Positions 53,385 through 60,667 of a stretch of DNA of 64,000 nucleotides are shown here, piece by piece. This DNA is from DASQUK01 sp035641315 (GTDB lineage Bacteria > Actinomycetota > Acidimicrobiia > Acidimicrobiales > VFJN01), in the NCBI GenBank assembly GCA_035641315.1, contig DASQUK010000125.1:1-64000 (forward strand), written 5' to 3'. The notes beneath the pieces are model-generated. The model was not told where the DNA came from. It was given only the letters and a program-made list of their open reading frames with translations, and made no database searches. Position 1 is the stretch's first letter, and each line of letters begins with the position of its first letter. The position numbers and the translations under genes were made by a program.

Positions 53385-55294
53385 TGGCTCGCCTCCTGGC
53401 AGTAGCGGCCCAGGGCCGTCAGGGGGAACGTGAGCCGGTACAGGTGGTAGTTGATGTAGAAGTCGCCCGGGAACCCGGTGCCGGTGTACAGGTCCTCGTC
53501 CCACGTGCCGTCGGGCCGCTGCGTGTCCACCAGGAACCCGATGCCCCGGCGCACCGCCTCGCTGTCGTGCCGCCCGGCCGCCAGCAGCGCCAGCAGCGCC
53601 CACGCCGTCTGCGACGCCGTCGACGTCCCCTGCCCGACAGAGTCGGGATCGCGGTAGGAGCGCAGGTCCTCGCCCCAGCCGCCGTCGTCGTTCTGGTGCC
53701 GTTCGAGCCAGGCGACCGCCCGGGTGATGCTCGGATCGTCGGGCCCGATCCCGGCGGCGACCAGCGCGGGCACCGCCGCGCCGGTGCCGTAGACGTGGTT
53801 GGCGCCCCAGCGGCCGAACCACGAGCCGTCGGGTTCCTGCTCGGACCGCAGCCACGCGATCCCTTCCCGCAGGCGCCCGGGGTCGGCGCCCGGCTCGTCC
53901 GCCAGCATCTCGATGGCGTGGGCGGTGACGTCGGCCGACGGCGGATCGGTGACCTCGCCGAAGTCGCAGAACGGCAGCGCCGCGCACCAGCGGCTGGTGT
54001 TGTCGGCGTCGAACGCCGCCCACCCCCCGCCGCGGCTCTGCATGCCCTCGACCCAGGTCACGCCCCGGGCGACGGCGTGCTCGCGCCGGGTCGCGTCCAG
54101 GCCTGCGACCCGGCGGAGCGCCAGCACCACCTCGGCGGTGTCGTCGACGTCGGGGTAGTTGACGTTGTCGAACTCGAACGCCCAGCCACCGGGCGGCAGG
54201 CCGGGCCGGCGCACCGCCCAGTCCCCCGCCACCGTGACCTCCTGGTCCAGCAGCCACTCCCCGGCCCGCACGAGGGCGGGATCGTCGGCGGCCACGCCGG
54301 CGTCGGCCAGCGCCACCAGCGCCAGCGCCGTGTCCCACACCGGGGACTGGCACGCCTCGAGGCGGCGCCCGCGCTCGTCGTGGATGGTGAACCGGTCGAG
54401 GCCCTCGAGCCCGCGCGCCATGACGGGATGGTCCAGCGGGTAGCCGAGCACGTGGAGGGCGAGCAGCGAGTACACCCACGGCGGCTGGATGCCGCCCCAC
54501 GACCCGTCGGCCTCCTGGCGCCGGACGATCCACTGCTCGGACAACCGCAGCGCGAGGCGGCGCAGGAGCACCTTGGGCGGCACCCAGGCGGGCAGGCGCT
54601 CGTAGCCCCGGAGGACCCTGTCCAGGCGGTCGAACCACCGCTGGGTGCGCGAGGGCGGCCGACCTGGCCGAGCCGCCGAGCCGGCGCGCAGCTCGCTGAC
54701 GTCGAACGGCAGCGGCCGGACCAAGCGGTGCGCGGCCACCACGGTGAGAGGGACGATCGTCTGGCGGGCCCAGCACGCGAAGTCGTACACGTTGAGCGGG
54801 AGGCCCGGCGGCAGCAGGATCACCTCGGGCGGCAGGGCGGGGAGGTCGTCCCACGACCACTGTCCGACCAGGGCCAGCCAGACGCGGGTGAACACCCGGG
54901 TCCGCTCGACGCCGCCCCGATCGAGGACGAAGCGGCGGGCCCGCGCCATGTGCGGCGCCGTGGGGTCGTCGCCGGCGAGGCGCAGCGCGACGTAGGCCTC
55001 GACTGTGGTCGACGGGTCGCCCGGGCCGCCGTGGAACGTGGCCCAGGTGCCGTCGGGTCGCTGCTGCGACCGGATCCAGTCGGCGGCGGCCATGGCGGTC
55101 GGCCGGTCGAGGATGCCGAGGACGTGCCGCAGCAGCAGGTCCTCGGCGTCCATGGTGACGTTGGTCTCGAGCTCGCCCTTCCACCAGCCCTCGGGGGACT
55201 GGAGGGCGAGCAGGTGATCGCGGGCCCGCGCCAGCGCCTCGGCGGCGCGGGTCGTGGTTGCGGTCTTGGTCCCAGCCACAAAGTCGAGTGCCAC
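53381..55294 (-). CDS. shc: squalene-hopene cyclase
   Basis: 637 residues. The protonating motif DVDDTA (DxDD, near residue 382) and repeated QW-type motifs (QRPDGTW, QEADGSWGG, QEPDGSWFG, QNDDGGWGE, QRPDGTWDE) identify the class II triterpene cyclase. It converts squalene to hopene and hopanol in the membrane. It starts at GTG 55294, sharing one base with the prenyl synthase stop, and its stop overlaps hpnG-ispH by ATGA. Confidence 0.95.
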   Translation of the reverse strand: MALDFVAGTKTATTTRAAEALARARDHLLALQSPEGWWKGELETNVTMDAEDLLLRHVLGILDRPTAMAAADWIRSQQRPDGTWATFHGGPGDPSTTVEAYVALRLAGDDPTAPHMARARRFVLDRGGVERTRVFTRVWLALVGQWSWDDLPALPPEVILLPPGLPLNVYDFACWARQTIVPLTVVAAHRLVRPLPFDVSELRAGSAARPGRPPSRTQRWFDRLDRVLRGYERLPAWVPPKVLLRRLALRLSEQWIVRRQEADGSWGGIQPPWVYSLLALHVLGYPLDHPVMARGLEGLDRFTIHDERGRRLEACQSPVWDTALALVALADAGVAADDPALVRAGEWLLDQEVTVAGDWAVRRPGLPPGGWAFEFDNVNYPDVDDTAEVVLALRRVAGLDATRREHAVARGVTWVEGMQSRGGGWAAFDADNTSRWCAALPFCDFGEVTDPPSADVTAHAIEMLADEPGADPGRLREGIAWLRSEQEPDGSWFGRWGANHVYGTGAAVPALVAAGIGPDDPSITRAVAWLERHQNDDGGWGEDLRSYRDPDSVGQGTSTASQTAWALLALLAAGRHDSEAVRRGIGFLVDTQRPDGTWDEDLYTGTGFPGDFYINYHLYRLTFPLTALGRYCQEASQ

Positions 55295-56310
55295 TAGAAC
55301 TCCCGTTCCACGACGAAGCGGGCCAGGTCGGCCAGCTCGGCGCACGCGGTCGGCACGAGCCCGGCGCCGTCGAGCGCCCCGCAGGCGGACTCGAGGTGCT
55401 CGCGGGCGAGCGCCTCTGTGGCGCCCCGGCCGCCGCAGCCCTCGACCAGCGCGGTGCCCCGGGCCACCGCGTCCTCGTCCAGCGGGCCGTTCAGCAGCAG
55501 CGCCCGCAGCTCGGCCGCCGCCGGGCCACCGGTCTCCAGGGCGTGCACCACCGGAAGCGACTTCTTGCGGGTGGTGAGGTCGTTGCCGCGGGGCTTGCCG
55601 GTCCGCTCGGGATCGCCCCAGATGCCGAGGATGTCGTCGACCGCCTGGAAGGCGACACCCAGGTGGGAGCCGTAGCTTCGGAGGGCTTCCACGGCTCGAG
55701 TGGGCGCGTCCGTCAGCACGGCGCCGATGGCGGAGGCGCACGACAGCAGAGCGCCGGTCTTGCCGGCCACCATGCCGAGGCACTCGTCGATGCCGACGTC
55801 GGCCCTGCTCTCGAACCTCATGTCGTCGGCCTGGCCGCCGATCATGGCGGCGACGGCGTCGGTCAGCTCGCCGCTGGCGGCGGCGCCGGCGGGCCCGGAC
55901 TCGAGCAGCACCTGGTGCCCGAGCGTCAGCAGCGCATCGCCGGCCAGCACTGCCGACCCCACGCCGTAGAGCGCCCACACGGTGGGCCGGTGGCGCCGCT
56001 CGCGGTCGCCGTCGATCACGTCGTCGTGCAGCAGCGAGAAGTTGTGGACCAGTTCGACCGCCACGGCGCCGGCCACGCCCACGCCAGCATCGGCCCCCGC
56101 CGCCTCGGCCGACAGCACGGCCAGCGCCGGTCGGACGCCCTTGCCGCCGCCCCGCGCGGTGGGCGCGCCGTGCTCGTCGGACCAGCCGAGGTGGTAGGCG
56201 GCGATCCTGGCCATCTCCGGGTTGAGCCGCTCGACGGCGGCCACCATGGCCGGATGGACCTGGTCCCGGGCCCGCGAGAGCACATCGGGAACGGACGTCA
56301 TCGTGCTCAT
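55294..56310 (-). CDS. polyprenyl diphosphate synthase
   Basis: 338 residues, class I prenyltransferase. First aspartate-rich motif LLHDDVIDGD and second VDDILGIWGD are present, with RRHRPT after the first and GGKGVRP at the substrate loop. In this operon it would make farnesyl diphosphate for squalene, though product length is not certain from sequence. It overlaps hpnE by ATGA and the cyclase by one base. Confidence 0.92.
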   Translation of the reverse strand: MSTMTSVPDVLSRARDQVHPAMVAAVERLNPEMARIAAYHLGWSDEHGAPTARGGGKGVRPALAVLSAEAAGADAGVGVAGAVAVELVHNFSLLHDDVIDGDRERRHRPTVWALYGVGSAVLAGDALLTLGHQVLLESGPAGAAASGELTDAVAAMIGGQADDMRFESRADVGIDECLGMVAGKTGALLSCASAIGAVLTDAPTRAVEALRSYGSHLGVAFQAVDDILGIWGDPERTGKPRGNDLTTRKKSLPVVHALETGGPAAAELRALLLNGPLDEDAVARGTALVEGCGGRGATEALAREHLESACGALDGAGLVPTACAELADLARFVVEREF

Positions 56311-56400
56311 TGGCGTGCCTCCGGCCCACCAATGAGCACATCGCCGCTTCGCGGCGATAGGTGGCTGTGTTCATGGTTCGCTCGCTGACGCTCGCTCACG
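56303..56400. repeat. composite repeat at the hpnE 3' end with GCGAAGC hairpin
   Basis: GTGCTCATTGG (56303-56313) and CCAATGAGCAC (56329-56339) are perfect inverted arms. Next, TCGCCGC-TTC-GCGGCGA (56341-56357), read on the minus strand, is a seven-base stem closed by GAA and so contains GCGAAGC as in GPERP copies B and E. The following GAGCGAGCGTC (minus strand) recurs above copy D. The hpnE C-terminus (SERQRANHEHSHLSPRSGD) is encoded by it. Confidence 0.65.
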
Positions 56401-57803
56401 GCTGGGACCTCCTCCTCGGCCGCGGCCGGCACGGCTGGCACGTTGCGGGTCTGCCCGGCGGCGAGGAGGGCGTGGCGGGCCGCGGCGCGACCGCTGCGCA
56501 CCGCCCCTTCCATGGTCGCCGGCCACCCGGTGGCGGTCCACGCCCCCGCCAGCACCAGCCCCGGCACGGCGGTGGTGCTCGGCGGCCGGGCGGCGGCCGA
56601 CCCCGGCGCGCCCCTGAACGTGGCCGCCGGCTCCCGGGAGACGAGGGCGTCAACAACCGTCGCCTCCCGAGCGCGGGGGAACAGCGTGGCGAGGCTCGCC
56701 ACCACCCGGGCCTTCACCTCCTCGGACGGCCGGCCCATGTGCTCGTCCGCGGCCGACAGCGATACGGCCAGGTACTGGCCCCGCCGCCCGGCGGCGGCGA
56801 GGCCCGAGCTGGTGGTGCGATCGAACACGAACTGCGCATCCGTGCCGACGCCGGCGGCGAGCTCCAGGTCGGTGACGCGGCGGTCGTAGACCACGTGCAC
56901 GTTCACGATCGGCGACACGCCGAGTCGGGCCGTCAGGTCCGCCGGCACCGCGTTGCCGACATCCGCCGTCACCTCCCCTAGGGCGGTGTGGGGGACGGCG
57001 ACGACCACGGCGTCGGCGTCCCGCTCGCTGTCCCCGGCGGCGACGGTGAAGCCGGAACGGTCGTGGCCCGGCGGCCGGCGGACCGCCGTGGCCGGCACGC
57101 CGGCGAGCACCTCCACGCCCGCAGCCTCGAGCGCCCGGCGGCCGGCGTCGCCGTGCAGCTCGCCCAACGGCACCGAGGCCCAGCCGATGTCCGCAGCCGG
57201 GGCGTCGGTGAGCAGGCCGGTCTGGAACACCATCGCCGCCAGCGCGAGCGACGCCTCGGGCGCCGGCAGGTTGACGGTCGGGCGGCAGATCAGGTCCCAC
57301 AGGGCGGCGATGGCCCCGGGCGACTGGTGGTGGCGGGTGAGCCAGCCGCCGAACGTCTCGTCGTCGGTCCCGGCCGCGGCGAGGTCGACCCGGCGGAGCG
57401 CCAGCGCCGCCGGCACCAGCCGCAGCCGGTCCCGGATCGGTAAGTGGCGGTAGGCGAGCAGCGATCGGCCGAGGTGAGCGGGCGCCGGCAGGACCCGGCT
57501 GCGCCGCAGCCGGGCGGTCCGGCCACCGGGGGCGATCACCGGCACGTCCAGGCGGCGCTGGAGCCGGACCCGGTCCGCCACGCCGAGGCGCTCGAGGAAG
57601 CCGATGTACGCCGTGCAGCAGCGCAGGAACACGTGCTGGCCGTTGTCGAACCACAGGCCGTTGCGACGGAACGACCAGGTGGCCCCGCCGAGCCTCCGGC
57701 GCCGCTCGACCAGCGTCACCCGGGCGCCGGCGTCGGCACAGTCCAGCGCGGCCGCCATCCCGGCCAGGCCGCCGCCGATCACGCAGATGCGGGGGCCGGT
57801 CAT
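56307..57803 (-). CDS. hpnE: squalene-associated FAD-dependent desaturase HpnE
   Basis: 498 residues. N-terminal FAD-binding VIGGGLAGMAAAL, GATWSFRRNGLWFDNGQH and the C-terminal LAGAWTATGWPATMEGAVRSG identify the phytoene-desaturase-like HpnE. It reduces hydroxysqualene to squalene after HpnC and HpnD. The last 30 residues (EVPAVSERQRANHEH onward) exceed the family and are repeat-encoded (56303-56400). It overlaps hpnC-hpnD by ATGA at 57800. Confidence 0.93.
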   Translation of the reverse strand: MTGPRICVIGGGLAGMAAALDCADAGARVTLVERRRRLGGATWSFRRNGLWFDNGQHVFLRCCTAYIGFLERLGVADRVRLQRRLDVPVIAPGGRTARLRRSRVLPAPAHLGRSLLAYRHLPIRDRLRLVPAALALRRVDLAAAGTDDETFGGWLTRHHQSPGAIAALWDLICRPTVNLPAPEASLALAAMVFQTGLLTDAPAADIGWASVPLGELHGDAGRRALEAAGVEVLAGVPATAVRRPPGHDRSGFTVAAGDSERDADAVVVAVPHTALGEVTADVGNAVPADLTARLGVSPIVNVHVVYDRRVTDLELAAGVGTDAQFVFDRTTSSGLAAAGRRGQYLAVSLSAADEHMGRPSEEVKARVVASLATLFPRAREATVVDALVSREPAATFRGAPGSAAARPPSTTAVPGLVLAGAWTATGWPATMEGAVRSGRAAARHALLAAGQTRNVPAVPAAAEEEVPAVSERQRANHEHSHLSPRSGDVLIGGPEARQ

Positions 57804-59749
57804 GGACGTGCCCCGCCGTGCGGCGCCAGGCTGCGGGCGGCGACGGCCAGCTTCTGGCCGGCGCTGAGCGAGACCCGGCCGCGCAGCACGGCCGCGGGAT
57901 CCCGCTCGATGCGGTCGAGCAGCCGGTGGTAGATCCCGGCCATGGCGGCCACGCACGCCCGGGACCGGTGGTCCAGGTGCGGCAGCAGCTCCAGCCCCCG
58001 GTCGTACCAGGCCCGCGCCCGCTCGGCCTCGAACGTGACCAGCGCGGTGAGACGATCCGCCGGACCAGAGGCGTCGGGGGCGCAGCCGAAGCGGGCCAGG
58101 TCCTCGGCCGGCAGGTACACCCGCCCGAGCTGGTCCCGGTCCTCGACCAGGTCGCGCAGGATGTTGGTGAGCTGGAGGGCGACCCCGAGGTCGTCGGCCA
58201 GCGGCACCGTCACGTCGGACCGGTCGGTGCCGAAGATGGCGAGGGACAGCCGACCGATCGATCCCGCCACCTGCCGGCAGTACACGACCAGCTCGTCGAA
58301 GGTGGTGAAGCCGCCGCCGACCAGGTCGCGGCGGCACCCCTCGAACAGGTCGGCGACGGCATCGGCCGGCAGGGGGTGGTGGCCCACAACGTCGGCCAGG
58401 GCGACCAGCACGGCGTCGTCCGGGTCGGCCGGCACGCCGTCACGCATCGTGCGGGTCACGACCGCCTGCAGGTCGTCGAGGGCGCGCCCCCTGGTGTCGA
58501 GCGGGCCGGGCTCGTCCACGATGTCGTCCACCCGGCGGGCCAGCGCGTAGACCACCGCCATGGAGCGGCGCTTGGGCGGTGGCAGCAGGGCGATGCCGTA
58601 GGCGAAGTTCTTGGCCTCCCGGCGGGTGATGGCCGCGCAGGTGGCGTAGGCCCGGTCGAGGTCGAGAGGCGCGTTCCCCCGCTTCTCTGTGGCGTTGTGG
58701 TTGCTCTCCAACCAAAGCGCAACACGGAGAGGGGCCGCCCCGGTCACGGCGTGGCGCGCCACACGCGCCCGACGGGGTCGCACCGGTTGCGCCAGCACGT
58801 CGTATCCCGCCGCCTCGATGGCGTCGGCCGCCGCCAGCCCGCCGGCCACGTAACTCGCCACGGCCACGCGGGGCCAGCCCGGCAGCGACCTGACGAGCGG
58901 CGTCCCGGCCGCCAGCAGCTCCCGGGCCCGGGCCAGCTCGAAGGCGACCAGGGCCCGCAGCGCGGGCGATGCCGCGGCCGCGGTCAGGTCCGCCTCGGCG
59001 ACGCCGAACCGTTCCAGGTCGTCGGCCGGGAGGTAGACGCGGCCGGCGACGGCGTCCTCCCCCACGTCCTGCAGGTGCTCGACGACCTGGAGGCCGGTGC
59101 ACACGCGGTCGGACAGGGCCCGGCGCTCCGGGGTCGCCGCGCCGGCGATCGCCAGCACGGCGGCACCGACCGGGTTGGCCGACAGCCGGCAGTAGTCGAG
59201 CAGGTCGTCCCACGTCGCCTGGCGGGTGACGGTCTGGTCCCGGCGGTTGGCGGCGATCAGATCGAGGAAGGGCGCCTCGGTCAGCTCTGTGGTGGCGATG
59301 GTCCGGGCCAGCCGGGCGTTGACGGGATGGCTCGGCCGCCCTTCCATCGCCGCCCGCAGGTCGCCCTCCAGCCACTCCAGCGCCGCCAGGCGGTCGCCCG
59401 GGTGCTCGTCGCCCAAGTCGTCGGCCAGCCGGGCGAAGCCGTACACGGCCAGCAGTTGCTCGCGGGCCGCCCGCGGCACCAGCCGGGTCACGACCGGGAA
59501 GTTCTCGTGGTCGGCGCGGGCGAGGAGCTCGGCCTCAGGGCGGAGGTCGGGTGGCGGCGAGACGCCGTGGGGTTCGGTGGTGAAGCCCGTGCGTCCCGCT
59601 CTTGCAGCTTCGCTGCGGGCCGCTCGGGCTTCGGCGCTGTGATTCCCGCTCTCGGCGCTCCGCGCCGGGCCGCTCGGGCCCAGGGCCTCGCCTATCGACT
59701 CGGCCTCTAGGCCCGGTTGCCCCATGGTGCCAGTCGTCCCCGCTTTCAT
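57800..59749 (-). CDS. HpnC-HpnD fusion: hydroxysqualene and presqualene diphosphate synthases
   Basis: 649 residues in one frame. Residues about 70-335 are HpnC (LADDLGDE, LQDVGEDAVAGRVYLP). Residues about 358-645 are HpnD (AITRREAKNFAYGIALLPPPKRR, RRVDDIVDE, LTNILRDLVEDRDQLGRVYLP). HpnD condenses two farnesyl diphosphates to presqualene diphosphate; HpnC makes hydroxysqualene. These are normally separate adjacent genes. The junction (about 339-356, LRVALWLESNHNATEKRG) is palindrome copy 5, and residues 23-52 are repeat copy E. ATG 59749 or 59725 starts the chain. The next gene overlaps by ATGA. Confidence 0.92.
   Translation of the reverse strand: MKAGTTGTMGQPGLEAESIGEALGPSGPARSAESGNHSAEARAARSEAARAGRTGFTTEPHGVSPPPDLRPEAELLARADHENFPVVTRLVPRAAREQLLAVYGFARLADDLGDEHPGDRLAALEWLEGDLRAAMEGRPSHPVNARLARTIATTELTEAPFLDLIAANRRDQTVTRQATWDDLLDYCRLSANPVGAAVLAIAGAATPERRALSDRVCTGLQVVEHLQDVGEDAVAGRVYLPADDLERFGVAEADLTAAAASPALRALVAFELARARELLAAGTPLVRSLPGWPRVAVASYVAGGLAAADAIEAAGYDVLAQPVRPRRARVARHAVTGAAPLRVALWLESNHNATEKRGNAPLDLDRAYATCAAITRREAKNFAYGIALLPPPKRRSMAVVYALARRVDDIVDEPGPLDTRGRALDDLQAVVTRTMRDGVPADPDDAVLVALADVVGHHPLPADAVADLFEGCRRDLVGGGFTTFDELVVYCRQVAGSIGRLSLAIFGTDRSDVTVPLADDLGVALQLTNILRDLVEDRDQLGRVYLPAEDLARFGCAPDASGPADRLTALVTFEAERARAWYDRGLELLPHLDHRSRACVAAMAGIYHRLLDRIERDPAAVLRGRVSLSAGQKLAVAARSLAPHGGARP
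58682..58733. repeat. GGTTG-N5-CAACC nested palindrome, copy 5 (at the HpnC/HpnD junction)
   Basis: Core GGTTG-CTCTC-CAACC (58699-58713); flanks CTCTGTGGCGTTG and CGCAACACGGAGAG are imperfect complements. Its reverse strand aligns with copy 3 (TCCGTG, GGTTGG, GCAACCA, CGC, CAG, GAA in order). It is translated exactly between the last HpnC block and the first HpnD block. Confidence 0.7.
59594..59681 (-). repeat. GPERP element copy E (two units, N-terminus of the HpnC-HpnD fusion)
   Basis: Minus strand: GGGCCCGAGCGGCC-CGGCGC-GGA-GCGCCG-AGAGCGGGAATCACAG, CGCCGAA, then GCCCGAGCGGCC-CGCAGC-GAA-GCTGC-AAGAGCGGGA. Both hairpins are intact, and the second contains GCGAAGC. The 88 bases are translated as GPSGPARSAESGNHSAEARA and so on; the first unit is read in a different phase from copies A and C. 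Confidence 0.88.
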
Positions 59750-59755
59750 ACAAGA

Positions 59756-59775
59756 ATCTGACCACCCGGTCAGAT
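59756..59775. promoter_or_regulatory. palindromic operator before the hopanoid operon
   Basis: ATCTGACC-ACCC-GGTCAGAT is a perfect inverted repeat of eight-base arms, six bases upstream of the fusion start and 53 bases after the stop of the MerR-TetR hybrid regulator. GACC/GGTC symmetry is common in TetR operators. Its position over the start would suit repression by that regulator (inference). Confidence 0.6.
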
Positions 59776-59828
59776 CCGTTGTACGTAACTAATCCATGGG
59801 ACGCCGACTTCGCAAGCCTTTCCCCGGA

Positions 59829-60611
59829 TCATCCGCCGCCCAGGACCGCGCGCATGGTCTGCCGGGCCAGCTCGACGATGAGCGCGATGGCGCGCTCGCG
59901 GGCCGTCCCGGGCCCCGTGAGCAGGGGCCCCACCCCGTCGACGAAGCACGTGAGCGCCCTGTCGGCCAGCTCGCGGTGCCCCGGCTGGCCCCGCAGGCTG
60001 CCGCCGGTCAGCTCCAGCAGCAGCATGAACCCCGGCCGGGCCGACATCACCAGCGCCACCATCGCCGCCGGCGGATCGAGCTGGCCGCCCGCCTTGTCGG
60101 CCGCGGCCCGCAGGTCGTCCACCACGCCGGCGACGACCGAGTCCACGGCGGCCCCGAACAGCGCCTCCTTGGACTCGAAGTGCCGGTACACGCTGCCCTT
60201 GGCGGTGCCCGCCTTCGCCGCCACGTCGCTGACCGCGACGTCGCCGTAGCCCCGGGCCGCGAACAGCTCGACGGCGGCGTCGACGATCCGCCCGCGGGTG
60301 GCGTCCGGCACCCCCGGTCGCCCGGTCAGCGCCGCCTCCCACGTCTCGGTGTGGAACGCCTCCTCGTCGCCGCTGGCCAGGAGCTCCGGCAGCACCTCCC
60401 GGATGGCGGGCAGGGGCAGGCGCCGGCGGTCGCGGAGCACCCGGATGAGCCGTAGTGCTTGGACGTGGCGATCGCTGTAGCGGAACCGGTTGGCGCCTAC
60501 CCGCTCGGGCGGCGGCAGCAGCCCGGCGTTGCGGTAGTGGTGGATGGTGGTGGCCGGGATGCCCGTCCTCTCCACCAGCTCGGCAATCGTGTAGCGCGCC
60601 TCGGCGGTCAT
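59829..60611 (-). CDS. MerR-TetR hybrid transcriptional regulator
   Basis: 260 residues. Residues 6-75 are a MerR-type winged helix (YTIAELVERTGIPATTIHHY, NAGLLPPPERVGANRFRYSD). Residues about 105-155 are a TetR helix-turn-helix (IVDAAVELFAARGYGDVAVS, AAKAGTAKGSVYRHFESKEALF), followed by a helical C-terminal domain. Two DNA-binding heads in one chain are unusual. It is the first gene upstream of the hopanoid genes on their strand, and the palindrome at 59756-59775 is the obvious target candidate. ATG 60611 gives the family-like N-terminus. Confidence 0.9.
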   Translation of the reverse strand: MTAEARYTIAELVERTGIPATTIHHYRNAGLLPPPERVGANRFRYSDRHVQALRLIRVLRDRRRLPLPAIREVLPELLASGDEEAFHTETWEAALTGRPGVPDATRGRIVDAAVELFAARGYGDVAVSDVAAKAGTAKGSVYRHFESKEALFGAAVDSVVAGVVDDLRAAADKAGGQLDPPAAMVALVMSARPGFMLLLELTGGSLRGQPGHRELADRALTCFVDGVGPLLTGPGTARERAIALIVELARQTMRAVLGGG

Positions 60612-60667
60612 GCGGGTAGCGTCCGAGCGGCGGTGGGTCGCTGGGTCGGTTTAGGAGGCACCGCAGC

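Noticed and set aside
60490..60520. CCGCTCGGGCGGCGG in the MerR-TetR gene
   Set aside because: Encodes the common MerR segment PPPERVG; no further element sequence.
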